A stretch of DNA of 64,000 nt, taken from contig NZ_VFSV01000006.1 in the NCBI RefSeq assembly GCF_007004065.1, forward strand, positions 100,971-164,970. Direction: 5' to 3'. A program made the position numbers and the translations under genes. Under the pieces are notes generated by a model. The model was not told the DNA's origin. It did not search any database and was given only the letters and a program-made list of their open reading frames with translations. Shown here piece after piece: positions 47,248 through 56,373 of the stretch. Positions within the stretch are counted from its first letter, which is position 1. Each line of letters begins with the position of its first letter. Source of the stretch: Palleronia caenipelagi (lineage in GTDB: Bacteria; Pseudomonadota; Alphaproteobacteria; Rhodobacterales; Rhodobacteraceae).

Positions 47248-47334
47248 CAGCGACCCGTCCCCCGCCAGATATCGCAAACGAAAAATTCATGCATTCCGAG
47301 ATGTTAAGTATGGGGATGCAATTCAGGCGATAAT

Positions 47335-47354
47335 GTTAACCCTGTGTTAACCCT
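47335..47354 (+). promoter_or_regulatory. tandem GTTAACCCT repeat upstream of dprA
   Basis: GTTAACCCT occurs at 47335-47343 and again at 47346-47354, 11 bp apart, one helical turn, so one protein could bind both on the same face. It lies about 45 bp before the dprA start. I know no factor for this box; a promoter overlap is possible. Confidence 0.3.
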
Positions 47355-47399
47355 GCTGAACGAAAACTTGAGAGGCAAGTCGGCGGAGACAGACGGTTC

Positions 47400-48527
47400 T
47401 TGGAGCAAATCCCTTCCCCATCCCCTCTCACCCCCCCACACACCGAGGAAGATTGGATCGGATGGCTCCGCCTCTTGCGCTCTCACCGGGTCGGCCCGGT
47501 AACCTTTCGCAAATTACTGGTACAATTCGGATCCGCTGGAGCCGCGCTGGATGCGTTGCCCGGTCTCGCCAAATCCTCTGGCAGCCCGCGCTACACCCCC
47601 TGCTCTGAGGCCGACGCCCGGCGTGAGCTGGATCTGGGCCGCGCGGCTGGCGCCCGCCCTGTCGCACTGGGCAGCGATCTTTATCCCGCGGCTCTGACCG
47701 AATTGCCCGACGCCCCACCGCTGCTTTGGCTTCGTGGGCATCCCGAATTGCTGCACCGGCCCACCATCGGCATGGTTGGCGCCCGCAATGCCTCAACCCT
47801 CGGACGTCGGATGGCTGCCAGCCTTGCCCATGGGGTCGGCGCCGCAGGTTATGTGGTCGCGTCAGGTCTTGCGCGAGGGATCGACGGAGCTTGCCACGAA
47901 GCCGCGCTGGAGACCGGAACGGTCGCCGTCATCGCCGGGGGCATCGACATCGCCTACCCGCCCGAGCATGAGGTGCTGATGGCTCGGATTGCCGCACGTG
48001 GCCTTTTGATAAGCGCCCGCCAACCCGGATTGAGCCCGACCGCGCGGGATTTCCCCCGCCGCAACCGGATCATCGCCGGGCTCTCCCGCGCCGTCATCGT
48101 TGTCGAGGCGGCGCTGAAATCCGGCTCCCTGATCACCGCACGCGATGCGCTTGATCTCGGGCGCGAGGTGCTGGCGGTGCCGGGCCATCCATTCGACGGG
48201 CGCGCGGGTGGCTGCAATGCCCTGATCCGCGACGGTGCCACGCTGATCCGCGGACCACGTGATGTCCTTGACCATCTGACCGTCGAAAGCCCTGCCAGCC
48301 GCCCCGAGCCACCAATCACAGACAGTCCCCCGCTGCGCGCCTCGTCTGGGGATCTCGCCCGCCGCATTCTCGACCATCTGGGGCAGACCCCCACCCCTGA
48401 GGACCTCCTGATCCGCGATCTGGGACTGCCGGCCGCCGAGGTTGCCCGGCAGCTGACCTTGCTGGAACTTAGCGGCCAGATTGCGCGCGATCCAGGGGGT
48501 GGCGTTCTGCTCCAGCCCCCCTCCTGA
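47400..48527 (+). CDS. dprA: DNA-processing protein DprA
   Basis: A 375-residue DprA/Smf protein that loads RecA on incoming single-stranded DNA. It has an N-terminal SAM-like helical part, then a Rossmann fold with GMVGARNASTLGRRMA, SGLARGIDGACHEAAL and FPRRNRIIAGLS, and a C-terminal winged helix. The motif before it reads LLISARQPG instead of the common LLISE. It probably starts at the TTG at 47400, the only reasonable start near the conserved region, with GGAG 12-14 bp before it. It lies 88 bp upstream of topA. Confidence 0.92.
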   Translation: MEQIPSPSPLTPPHTEEDWIGWLRLLRSHRVGPVTFRKLLVQFGSAGAALDALPGLAKSSGSPRYTPCSEADARRELDLGRAAGARPVALGSDLYPAALTELPDAPPLLWLRGHPELLHRPTIGMVGARNASTLGRRMAASLAHGVGAAGYVVASGLARGIDGACHEAALETGTVAVIAGGIDIAYPPEHEVLMARIAARGLLISARQPGLSPTARDFPRRNRIIAGLSRAVIVVEAALKSGSLITARDALDLGREVLAVPGHPFDGRAGGCNALIRDGATLIRGPRDVLDHLTVESPASRPEPPITDSPPLRASSGDLARRILDHLGQTPTPEDLLIRDLGLPAAEVARQLTLLELSGQIARDPGGGVLLQPPS

Positions 48528-48615
48528 CCGGGAGTTTCAGGCCCGCTCAATTGACAAAGCCCCCATTCCTCCCACATCTAGCGCCGAATTTGTGATCGCC
48601 CCAGAGGGAGCCTCC

Positions 48616-51309
48616 ATGCCAGTCGTTGTCGTCGAATCGCCTGCTAAGGCCAAGACAATCAACAAGTATCTCGGCTCGGACTACACGGTCCTGGCATCTT
48701 ATGGGCATGTTCGCGACCTGCCACCAAAGAACGGTTCCGTCGATCCCGACAACGATTTCCACATGGAATGGGAGGTCGGAAGCGACTCCCGGAAGCACGT
48801 CAAGGCCATCGCCGATGCGCTGAAAGACGATCCGAAGCTAATCCTCGCCACCGACCCCGACCGCGAGGGGGAGGCGATTTCGTGGCACCTTGAAGAAACG
48901 CTTCGCAAGCGCAAGGCGATCAAGAAGGATACCGAAGTCAGCCGCGTGGTGTTCAACGCCATCACGAAAAACGCCGTGACCGAGGCGATGAAGAACCCGC
49001 GTCAGGTCGACGCACCGCTGGTCGAGGCCTATCTGGCCCGCCGCGCGCTCGATTATCTGGTGGGCTTCAACCTGTCGCCGGTCCTTTGGCGCAAGCTCCC
49101 CGGCGCGCGGTCAGCGGGGCGGGTTCAATCTGTCTGCCTGCGCCTCATCGTAGAGCGCGAGATGGAGATCGAGGCGTTCAAACCCCGCGAATACTGGTCG
49201 GTGAAGGCTCTGCTGGAGACTCCGCGCGGCCAGACCTTTACCGCGCGGCTGGTGACGCTGGCGGGCAAGAAGCTCGACAAGTTCGACCTTGCCGACACGG
49301 TCCAGGCGGAGATGGCCGTACAGGCGATCGCGTCCCGCGCGCTCTCGGTGATGAAAGTCGAGGCCAAGCCCGGCACCCGCCGCCCCTCCGCGCCCTTCAT
49401 GACCTCGACGCTCCAGCAAGAGGCCAGCCGCAAGTTTGGTATGGGTGCGCGCCAGACCATGTCCGCCGCCCAGCGTCTCTACGAGGCCGGACACATCACC
49501 TACATGCGGACCGACGGCATCGACATGGCCCCCGAGGCCGTTCATGCCGCCCGCGACGCAATCAAGGATCGCTATGGCGCGGAATATGTGCCGTCGAGCC
49601 CGCGCATGTACAAAAACAAGGCCAAGAACGCACAAGAAGCCCACGAATGTATCCGCCCGACCAATATGGCGGCGGATGCGGGTCGGCTGCGGCTCACCGA
49701 TCCCGACCAGCGCAAGCTCTACGATCTGATCTGGAAACGCACTTTGGCCAGCCAGATGGAAGCCGCGCGGCTGGAACGCACCAGCGTCGACATTTCCGAT
49801 CCCCATCAGGACGTGGTGCTGCGGGCGACCGGGCAGGTCGTGCTCTTTGACGGCTTCCTGAAGATCTACGAAGAGGGCCGCGACGAGCCGCTTGAGGACG
49901 ATGACGCCCGCCTGCCGCAACTGTCCGAGGGCGAAAAAACTCCCTTTGCCAAGGGTGGTCTCGCCGCCGAGCACGCCAAAGCCGAGGTCTCGCATCTCTC
50001 GGAGGACGGCGCGACCCTCGCGCTCCAGCACCACACCCAGCCGCCACCCCGTTATACCGAGGCCACGCTGGTGAAACGGATGGAAGAGCTCGGCATCGGG
50101 CGTCCCTCCACCTATGCCTCCATCGTGACCACGATTCAGGATCGCGGCTACGTGCGCAAGGACGGCAACCGTCTGTTCCCCGAGGACAAAGGCCGCCTTG
50201 TCACGGCGTTTTTGACCAATTATTTCAAGCGCTACCTCGAATACGACTTCACCGCCGATCTGGAACAATCCCTCGACCACGTCTCAGCGGGGGATGAGGA
50301 TTGGAAGGCGCTCCTCTCCCGCTTCTGGCGCGATTTTTCGGCGGCGATCGAGGAAACCTCCGAGCTGCGCATCACCGAGGTGTTGGAGAAGATCAACGAG
50401 GTGCTTGAGCCGCATCTTTTCCCGCCGACCGAAGACGGCTCCGACCCGCGGCTTTGCCCCAATTGCGGTCAGGGACGCCTGTCCATGCGCACTGCACGGT
50501 CCGGCGGCGCCTTTATCGGCTGCTCCAACTATCCCGAATGTCGCTTCACACGCCCCTTCGGCCCGCCGCTGGAGGGCGAGGCTGCCGAGAATGCGATCCC
50601 GCCCGAGGGCAAGGTTCTCGGTGAGGATCAGGGCGACAAGATCTACGCCTTCAAGGGACGGTTCGGCCCCTATGTTCAGCGGGGCGAGGTGACCGAAGAG
50701 AACAAGAAACCCCCGCGCCAGTCGATCCCCAAGGGCTGGACGCCCGAGGAAGTGGATCTGGAACAGGCGGTGCGACTCTTGTCCCTGCCCCGTGAAATCG
50801 GCCCGCACCCCGAGGATGGGGTGATGATCTGGGCCAATATCGGACGCTATGGCCCCTACCTGAAGCACGCCGACACGATCAGTCACAAGGGCGGCACCAA
50901 CGCCAACCTTGAGAGCGTTGAGGATGTCTGGGAGATCGGCATGAACCGCGCCGTTCAGGTGCTGGCGGATAAGCCCAAGCGCGGTAAACCCAGCGCCGTC
51001 AAACCGTTGCGCGAACTGGGCGAGCACCCGGAACGCGGCGGGCCGGTCAACGTGATGAAGGGGCGCTACGGACCGTATGTGAAGTGGGACAAGGTGAACG
51101 CCACTATCCCCGAGACCATCGAGCCTGAGGCGATCACCCTCGATCAGGCTGTCGAGTTGATCACGGAGCGTGAGGCGAAGGGAGGCAAGAAAACCACCCG
51201 CAAGGCCGCGCCTCGGAAAACCTCCGCAAAGAAAACGACAGCCAGGAAACCGGCGGCAAAAAAGACCACGACCCGCAAGACCGCCGCAAAGAAGGCTTCG
51301 TCGGAGTAA
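48616..51309 (+). CDS. topA: DNA topoisomerase I
   Basis: An 897-residue type IA topoisomerase that relaxes negative supercoils. TOPRIM domain from residue 2 (VVVVESPAKAKTINKYLG, with ATDPDREGEAISWHL); catalytic Tyr at about 296 in YMRTDGIDM; one C-terminal four-Cys zinc ribbon (LCPNCGQGRLSMR...IGCSNYPECRFTRPF), then repeated topoisomerase C-terminal modules of the GRFGPYVQ type. The last 50 residues are a Lys/Thr/Ala tail of KKTT and RK repeats that binds DNA. The ATG at 48616 is the family start; the frame runs 45 codons further upstream. A strong terminator follows. Confidence 0.97.
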   Translation: MPVVVVESPAKAKTINKYLGSDYTVLASYGHVRDLPPKNGSVDPDNDFHMEWEVGSDSRKHVKAIADALKDDPKLILATDPDREGEAISWHLEETLRKRKAIKKDTEVSRVVFNAITKNAVTEAMKNPRQVDAPLVEAYLARRALDYLVGFNLSPVLWRKLPGARSAGRVQSVCLRLIVEREMEIEAFKPREYWSVKALLETPRGQTFTARLVTLAGKKLDKFDLADTVQAEMAVQAIASRALSVMKVEAKPGTRRPSAPFMTSTLQQEASRKFGMGARQTMSAAQRLYEAGHITYMRTDGIDMAPEAVHAARDAIKDRYGAEYVPSSPRMYKNKAKNAQEAHECIRPTNMAADAGRLRLTDPDQRKLYDLIWKRTLASQMEAARLERTSVDISDPHQDVVLRATGQVVLFDGFLKIYEEGRDEPLEDDDARLPQLSEGEKTPFAKGGLAAEHAKAEVSHLSEDGATLALQHHTQPPPRYTEATLVKRMEELGIGRPSTYASIVTTIQDRGYVRKDGNRLFPEDKGRLVTAFLTNYFKRYLEYDFTADLEQSLDHVSAGDEDWKALLSRFWRDFSAAIEETSELRITEVLEKINEVLEPHLFPPTEDGSDPRLCPNCGQGRLSMRTARSGGAFIGCSNYPECRFTRPFGPPLEGEAAENAIPPEGKVLGEDQGDKIYAFKGRFGPYVQRGEVTEENKKPPRQSIPKGWTPEEVDLEQAVRLLSLPREIGPHPEDGVMIWANIGRYGPYLKHADTISHKGGTNANLESVEDVWEIGMNRAVQVLADKPKRGKPSAVKPLRELGEHPERGGPVNVMKGRYGPYVKWDKVNATIPETIEPEAITLDQAVELITEREAKGGKKTTRKAAPRKTSAKKTTARKPAAKKTTTRKTAAKKASSE

Positions 51310-51318
51310 GGCGCTCTT

Positions 51319-51350
51319 GGGGCGGGGGATAACATCTCCGCCCCCGTTTT
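51319..51350 (+). terminator. terminator after topA
   Basis: GGGGCGGGGGA / TCTCCGCCCC forms a strong stem 9 bp after the topA stop, followed by CCGTTTTA, and an outer GGCGCT/AGCGCC arm lengthens it. Confidence 0.8.
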
Positions 51351-51420
51351 AGCGCCAACAAGCGTTGACCTCCTCCGCCCGCGTCCCGATAGATGGGGCA
51401 ACACAGAGGAGACGCTGCAC

Positions 51421-52125
51421 ATGCAGAAAATCTACGACTCGGCCGAGGCGGCGCTGGACGGGCTCCTGCGCGACAACCTGCTGATCGCCGCCGGGGGCTT
51501 TGGCCTCTGCGGCATTCCTGAACTCCTGCTCGAAGCGATCCGCAAGAGCGGCGTCAAGGGCCTGACCTTCGCCTCGAACAACGCGGGAGTGGATGATTTT
51601 GGCATCGGCATCCTGCTGCAGACCAAACAGGTCAGGAAGATGATGTCCTCCTATGTGGGCGAGAACGCCGAATTCATGCGCCAGTATCTGGAGGGTGAGC
51701 TGGAGGTCGAGTTCAACCCGCAGGGCACTTTGGCCGAGCGTATGCGCGCCGGCGGCGCCGGCATACCGGGCTTCTACACCAAAACCGGCGTCGGGACCCA
51801 GATTGCCGAGGGCAAGGAGCATAAGGACTTTAACGGCGAGACCTACATCCTTGAGCACGGGATATTTGCCGACCTCGCCATCGTCAAGGCCTGGAAAGCC
51901 GATGACACCGGCAACCTGATCTTCCGCAAGACCGCCCGCAACTTCAACGTCCCCGCAGCCACCTGCGGTCGGATCTGCATTGCCGAGGTCGAGGAAATCG
52001 TCCCTCGTGGCAGCCTTGACCCCGATCAGATCCATCTGCCCGGCGTCTATGTGCATCGGATCGTTCAGGGCGAGCACGAAAAGCGCATCGAACAGCGCAC
52101 CACCCGCAAGCGTGAGGAGGCATAA
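51421..52125 (+). CDS. scoA: 3-oxoacid CoA-transferase subunit A
   Basis: A 234-residue alpha subunit of succinyl-CoA:3-ketoacid CoA-transferase, which activates acetoacetate. Family pattern DNLLIAAGGFGLCGIPELLLEAI at the N-terminus, TFASNNAGVDDFGIGILL, then FRKTARNFN. The beta subunit at 52308 carries the catalytic Glu. Between them a 59-codon gene starts on the last base of this stop codon (TAATG). GGAGG-like GAGGAG precedes the ATG. Confidence 0.92.
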   Translation: MQKIYDSAEAALDGLLRDNLLIAAGGFGLCGIPELLLEAIRKSGVKGLTFASNNAGVDDFGIGILLQTKQVRKMMSSYVGENAEFMRQYLEGELEVEFNPQGTLAERMRAGGAGIPGFYTKTGVGTQIAEGKEHKDFNGETYILEHGIFADLAIVKAWKADDTGNLIFRKTARNFNVPAATCGRICIAEVEEIVPRGSLDPDQIHLPGVYVHRIVQGEHEKRIEQRTTRKREEA

Positions 52126-52304
52126 TGGCCCAGATCGACCCCAGCCTTCGCGAAGCAACCGAAACGTTCCTCGACGAGGCGGCCAGCATCGCGACGAAGA
52201 AATTCGGTGCCGATGCCGTCCGCGACAATCCGGGTCTAACGACCGATATCGCCCTCTTCATGAGCAACCTTATCGTGGCCCAAGCCACCCGCAGGAAAGG
52301 CTAA
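52125..52304 (+). CDS. 59-residue hypothetical protein inside the CoA-transferase operon
   Basis: A short gene fitted exactly between subunits A and B. Its ATG shares the A of the scoA TAA stop, a GAGGAGG ribosome-binding site lies just upstream, and its TAA stop is 3 bp before the scoB start. The product (MAQIDPSLREATETFLDEAA at its N-terminus) is soluble, mostly helical by composition, and has no signal, Cys or known motif. Perhaps it helps the two subunits fold or join; I recognise no family. Confidence 0.7.
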   Translation: MAQIDPSLREATETFLDEAASIATKKFGADAVRDNPGLTTDIALFMSNLIVAQATRRKG

Positions 52305-52307
52305 ACC

Positions 52308-52934
52308 ATGCCCTGGGACAGAAATCAGATGGCCGAACGAGCCGCTCAGGAGCTCGCCGATGGCATGTATGTGAACCTCGGCATCGGCATCCCCACGCTG
52401 GTGGCGAACTATACAGGTGACAAGGACATCACGCTGCAATCCGAAAACGGGATGCTCGGCATGGGACCTTTCCCCTTTGAGGGCGATGAGGATCCCGACC
52501 TGATCAACGCGGGCAAGCAGACCATCACCGAACTGGAGCGCACAGCCTATTTCGACAGCGCCACCTCCTTCGCCATGATCCGCGGCGGCAAGATCGCCTG
52601 CGCGATCCTCGGCGCCATGGAGGTGAGCGAAAAGGGCGATCTGGCCAACTGGATGATCCCCGGCAAGCTCGTCAAAGGCATGGGCGGGGCGATGGATCTC
52701 GTGGCCGGTGTGGGTCGCGTCGTGGTGGTGATGGACCACACGAATAAACATGGCGACTCCAAGGTCCTGCGCGAATGCACCCTGCCCCTGACGGGCAAGG
52801 GCGTGGTCGATCTGATCATCACCAATCTCGGTGTGCTCGAGGTGGGCCATAAGGGCCTCCACATCCTCGAATGCGCCCCCGGTGTAACGCGCGAAGACAT
52901 CCGCGCCGCGACCGAGGCCACGATCGTCGACTGA
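52308..52934 (+). CDS. scoB: 3-oxoacid CoA-transferase subunit B
   Basis: A 208-residue beta subunit. The catalytic glutamate that carries the CoA thioester lies in QSENGMLGMGP (SENG motif, about residue 46), and GGKIACAILGAMEVSEKGDLANW is the usual second motif. With scoA it moves CoA from succinyl-CoA to acetoacetate or another 3-oxoacid. A weak hairpin lies downstream. Confidence 0.93.
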   Translation: MPWDRNQMAERAAQELADGMYVNLGIGIPTLVANYTGDKDITLQSENGMLGMGPFPFEGDEDPDLINAGKQTITELERTAYFDSATSFAMIRGGKIACAILGAMEVSEKGDLANWMIPGKLVKGMGGAMDLVAGVGRVVVVMDHTNKHGDSKVLRECTLPLTGKGVVDLIITNLGVLEVGHKGLHILECAPGVTREDIRAATEATIVD

Positions 52935-52942
52935 CGCCCCTG

Positions 52943-52966
52943 GGGCGGGCCGCTGCGGGTCCGCCC
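52943..52966 (+). terminator. weak hairpin after scoB
   Basis: GGGCGG-12 nt-CCGCCC lies 9 bp after scoB and runs into TTCATCTTT. It is a plausible but modest terminator. Confidence 0.4.
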
Positions 52967-53040
52967 TTCATCTTTCCACAAGTACCCCGGGGGAGGTCGC
53001 TGCAGCGGCCGGGGGCAGCGCCCCCATGAACGGTTTCGTC

Positions 53041-55479
53041 ATGTCCCAGTTGCCCGACAGTTTCGCCCGGTGGTTCGCCTCTCGCGGATGGTCGATCCAC
53101 CCCCATCAGCAGCAGATGCTGGATCGCGCCGACGCGCCCGCGCTGCTGCTCATTGCGCCTACGGGCGGCGGCAAGACACTGGCGGGGTTTCTGCCGAGCC
53201 TCGTGGACCTCGCGGACGGAACGCATCAGGGGATGCACACGCTCTACGTCTCGCCGCTGAAGGCACTGGCTGCCGATATCCGCCGCAACCTGACGGCGCC
53301 TGTCACCGAGATGGGCCTACCCATCCGGATCGAGGACCGGACGGGGGATACCTCCTATACCCAGAAGCGCCGCCAGCGCGCCGACCCACCCCATATCCTG
53401 TTGACCACGCCCGAGAGCCTCGCGCTGATGCTCAGCTACGAGGACGCGCCGCGCATCTTTGCGGGACTGAAGCGGATCGCCGTGGACGAAATCCACGCGC
53501 TGGCAGAGTCGAAGCGGGGTGATCAGTTGATGCTGGCGCTCTCCCGATTGCAATCGCTGGTGCCCGGGCTTCGACGAGTCGGCCTGTCGGCCACGGTCGA
53601 GGATCCCGACGCCATTGCGGGCTTTCTGGCGCGCCACCCGGACCCCTGTCCGGTGCTCTACGCCGATCCGGGGCCGGAGCCGGACATCTCCATGCTCATC
53701 GCCGCCGCGCCGCCGCCCTGGGCCGGGGGGGGCGGGCGCTACGCGATCCCCGAAGTGCTGGAACAGGTCCGCCAGCACCGGACCACGCTGATTTTTCACA
53801 ACACCCGCGCGCAGGCGGAGATCTTCTTTCACGAGCTGTGGCTTCAGAACGAGGACGCCCTGCCCATCGGCATCCATCACGGCTCGCTCTCCCGCGAACA
53901 ACGGGCGAAGACCGAGGCGGCCATGGTGGCGGGCCAGCTCCGCGCCATTGTCTGCACCGGCTCGCTGGACCTCGGGATCGATTGGGGGGATGTCGATCTG
54001 GTGATTCAGGTCGGCGCCCCGAAGAACGTGAAACGTCTTGTCCAGCGCATCGGCCGCGCCAATCACCGCTACAATGCCCCCTCTAAGGCGCTGCTGGTCC
54101 CCGCCAACCGCTTTGAGGTGGTCGAGTGTGTCGCTGCGCTGGAGGCCGTAAAGGCGCGAGATCTGGATGGCGATCCGCGCGGCCCGGGTCCGCGGGACGT
54201 TCTGTGCCAGCATCTGCTGATCTGCGCTGCCTCGGCTCCATTCGATGCGGATTCGCTTTACACGGAGGTCACAACCGCTGGACCCTACCGCGCGCTGAGC
54301 CGTGCCGATTTTGACGCCTGCCTCGATTTCGTGGCCACCGGCGGCTACGCCCTCCGGGCCTATGATCGCTGGCAAAGGCTGGTCGAGCGCGATGGCCTCT
54401 GGCAGCTCCGCGACCCCCGCAGCGCGACGCGGATCCGGCAAAATATCGGCACGATCATGGATACCGACCTCCTGAAGGTGCGGATGCGGGGCCGGGGGGG
54501 CACACCGCTGGGCGAGATCGAAGAGGGCTTTGCCGCCACGCTCTCACCCGGTGACACCTTCCTCATCGGGGGGCAAATCGTCCGGTACGAGGGTCTGCGC
54601 GAGATGGTGGTGGAGGTCAGCCGCCGTGCGGATAAGCCGCCGAAGATCGCGACTTTCATGGGCACGAAATTCGCCACCTCGACCCAGCTTTCGCACCGTA
54701 TCCTGCGAATGTTCCAGCAGGACGACTGGCCCGAACTGCCCCCGGCCACCCGCGATTGGCTGCACTTGCAACGGCGCGCGTCGAAACTGCCCGAACCGGA
54801 TCGGCTGCTGGTTGAGAGCTTTCCCTGGATCGGACGGCATCACACCTGCATCTACGGTTTCGCCGGGCGCAACGCCATGCAGACGCTGGGCCTACTGGTC
54901 ACCGCCCGAATGGAGGCCGGAGGGCTCGACCCGCTGGGATTTGTCGCCACAGACTACGCCACACTGATCTGGGGGCTGGAGCCAGTTGCCGAGCCCGGTG
55001 CGCTGTTTGCGGGCGACAACCTGCGCGAGACTTTCGAGACCTGGCTGTCCGGCAACGCGGTGATGAAGCGGACCTTCAAGCAGGCCGCCGTCATCACCGG
55101 CCTCATCGAGCGTCAGACGCAAGGCCAGCGCAAGAGCGGCAAGCAAGCGACGTTTTCTTCGGATATTCTCTACGACACGCTGCTGAAATATGATCCCGAC
55201 CATCTGCTCATGGACATCACCCGCGAGGAAGCGCTCAAGGGGTTGGTGGATTTCGGCCGAATCGAGGAAATGCTGGCCCGCACGTCCGGACGCATCGACC
55301 ACGTGATCACCGACCGCCCGACGCCGCTCGCCGCGCCCTTGTTCCTAGAGGCCGGACGCATCCCCGTCGAGGGGGCTGCCACTGACCGGTTGCTAGCCGA
55401 TGAGGCGGAGCGCCTGATGAGTGGCACCGGGCTGGAGATGAGCGCCGAGGATCAGCGACGGTGGCGCGTCCCATTCTGA
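53041..55479 (+). CDS. ligase-associated DNA damage response DEXH-box helicase (Lhr-like)
   Basis: An 812-residue superfamily 2 helicase. Motif I APTGGGKTLAGF, DEIH in VDEIHALAESKRGDQ, motif III LSATV, motif VI QRIGRANHRYN, then the Lhr-type winged-helix and C-terminal DEAD/H-associated domain. In many bacteria this gene lies with an ATP-dependent ligase, an exonuclease and a PdeM phosphoesterase; here only PdeM follows (15 bp later). Upstream are scoAB genes. The start is not certain: ATG at 53026 is in frame 5 codons earlier, but MSQLPDSFARWF resembles the family N-terminus better. Confidence 0.9.
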   Translation: MSQLPDSFARWFASRGWSIHPHQQQMLDRADAPALLLIAPTGGGKTLAGFLPSLVDLADGTHQGMHTLYVSPLKALAADIRRNLTAPVTEMGLPIRIEDRTGDTSYTQKRRQRADPPHILLTTPESLALMLSYEDAPRIFAGLKRIAVDEIHALAESKRGDQLMLALSRLQSLVPGLRRVGLSATVEDPDAIAGFLARHPDPCPVLYADPGPEPDISMLIAAAPPPWAGGGGRYAIPEVLEQVRQHRTTLIFHNTRAQAEIFFHELWLQNEDALPIGIHHGSLSREQRAKTEAAMVAGQLRAIVCTGSLDLGIDWGDVDLVIQVGAPKNVKRLVQRIGRANHRYNAPSKALLVPANRFEVVECVAALEAVKARDLDGDPRGPGPRDVLCQHLLICAASAPFDADSLYTEVTTAGPYRALSRADFDACLDFVATGGYALRAYDRWQRLVERDGLWQLRDPRSATRIRQNIGTIMDTDLLKVRMRGRGGTPLGEIEEGFAATLSPGDTFLIGGQIVRYEGLREMVVEVSRRADKPPKIATFMGTKFATSTQLSHRILRMFQQDDWPELPPATRDWLHLQRRASKLPEPDRLLVESFPWIGRHHTCIYGFAGRNAMQTLGLLVTARMEAGGLDPLGFVATDYATLIWGLEPVAEPGALFAGDNLRETFETWLSGNAVMKRTFKQAAVITGLIERQTQGQRKSGKQATFSSDILYDTLLKYDPDHLLMDITREEALKGLVDFGRIEEMLARTSGRIDHVITDRPTPLAAPLFLEAGRIPVEGAATDRLLADEAERLMSGTGLEMSAEDQRRWRVPF

Positions 55480-55494
55480 AGCTTGCGCAAGACG

Positions 55495-56208
55495 ATGCAA
55501 AGCCGTATCGAACGCAGCGTGAACACCTGTGTCTTTACTCTTCGCGATGAAACGCTGCACGTCCTGCCGTCTGGCGGGCTCTGGTGGCCCGACCAGCAGA
55601 GCCTGATTGTCGCAGATCTACACCTCGGGAAATCCAAGCGGATCGCCCGGCGTGGCGGTGGATTGCTGCCCCCCTATGAAGGTCTCGACACCCTTTTTCG
55701 CCTCGACGCGGATATCACGGCGACCGGCGCGGCGCGGGTGGTTTGTCTTGGGGATAGCTTTGACGACGATGCCGCTCAAAGGGCCCTCGGATCTGCAGAG
55801 CAGGAGCTCTTGTCTCGGCTGCAAAAGCAGTGCGACTGGGTTTGGGTGACGGGCAATCATGATCCCGGCGTCGGAGGGCTGAGCGGGACTGTTCTAAGCG
55901 ATATGCGGCTCGGGAGCCTGACTCTGCGGCACATCGCGGAGGCGGGAACCGACGGCGAGCTTTCGGGACATTACCACCCCAAGGCGCGGCTGACCCTGCG
56001 TGGAAAAACAATCTCCCGCCCCTGCTGTCTTGTCGACCAGTCACGGGCGATCCTACCGGCTTATGGCACATACACGGGCGGGCTGGACTGGCGAGACAAA
56101 GCGTTCAACGGTTTGTTCGAGGCACAAGCGATGGCGATTTTGACAGGGCAGAGACCGTGCCGCGTCCCTTACCGGGGCGGAGAAATCTCTGCGTCATCAC
56201 ATGTCTGA
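55495..56208 (+). CDS. pdeM: ligase-associated DNA damage response endonuclease PdeM
   Basis: A 237-residue calcineurin-like metallophosphoesterase. The five-part metal site is seen as VADLHLGKS (DxH), CLGDSFDD (GDxxDD), VTGNHDPG (GNHD) and SGHYHPKA (GHxHP). The PdeM family is linked to a helicase, an exonuclease and an ATP-dependent DNA ligase in a proposed DNA-repair set. I take the ATG at 55495; a TTG at 55483 is also possible. It lies 15 bp after the helicase gene and is surely in the same operon. Confidence 0.88.
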   Translation: MQSRIERSVNTCVFTLRDETLHVLPSGGLWWPDQQSLIVADLHLGKSKRIARRGGGLLPPYEGLDTLFRLDADITATGAARVVCLGDSFDDDAAQRALGSAEQELLSRLQKQCDWVWVTGNHDPGVGGLSGTVLSDMRLGSLTLRHIAEAGTDGELSGHYHPKARLTLRGKTISRPCCLVDQSRAILPAYGTYTGGLDWRDKAFNGLFEAQAMAILTGQRPCRVPYRGGEISASSHV

Positions 56209-56252
56209 AGGGGCTCCCGAATGAATCTGCGAATTTCGCAGGTAGAGGACTT

Positions 56253-56285
56253 GGGCGGCCCGGCGGGAGAGGACCGGAGCCGCCC
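56253..56285 (-). terminator. hairpin after the 24-codon gene
   Basis: GGGCGGC and GCCGCCC (7 bp) with a 19-nt loop lie 13 bp after the stop of the small gene on the minus strand. There is little T tract. A 15-bp palindrome CTGCGAATTTCGCAG is at 56227-56241 beyond it. Confidence 0.35.
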
Positions 56286-56298
56286 TGTCGGTCAGGTG

Positions 56299-56373
56299 TC
56301 AGACGAGAATGGCTGTGGCGAGAGCCATGCCGAAGAAAACACCGCCATGAATTGCAACGATCAGTCCGGTCAT
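56299..56373 (-). CDS. 24-residue hydrophobic membrane peptide
   Basis: On the minus strand, 66 bp after the MOSC gene, an ATG follows a strong ribosome-binding site (GGAGG, 7 bp spacing). It opens a 24-codon frame: MTGLIVAIHGGVFFGMALA and then TAILV. All of it could form one transmembrane helix, with a single His near the middle and a Gly-Gly pair that suits helix packing. The site is too good and the product too coherent to dismiss, and a hairpin follows. I recognise no family. Expression is not shown by the sequence. Confidence 0.5.
   Translation of the reverse strand: MTGLIVAIHGGVFFGMALATAILV

Noticed and set aside
51180..51309. Repeat-like A/C-rich tract
   Set aside because: It is the Lys/Thr/Ala coding tail of topoisomerase I, not a CRISPR or satellite. 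No CRISPR array is seen in the window.
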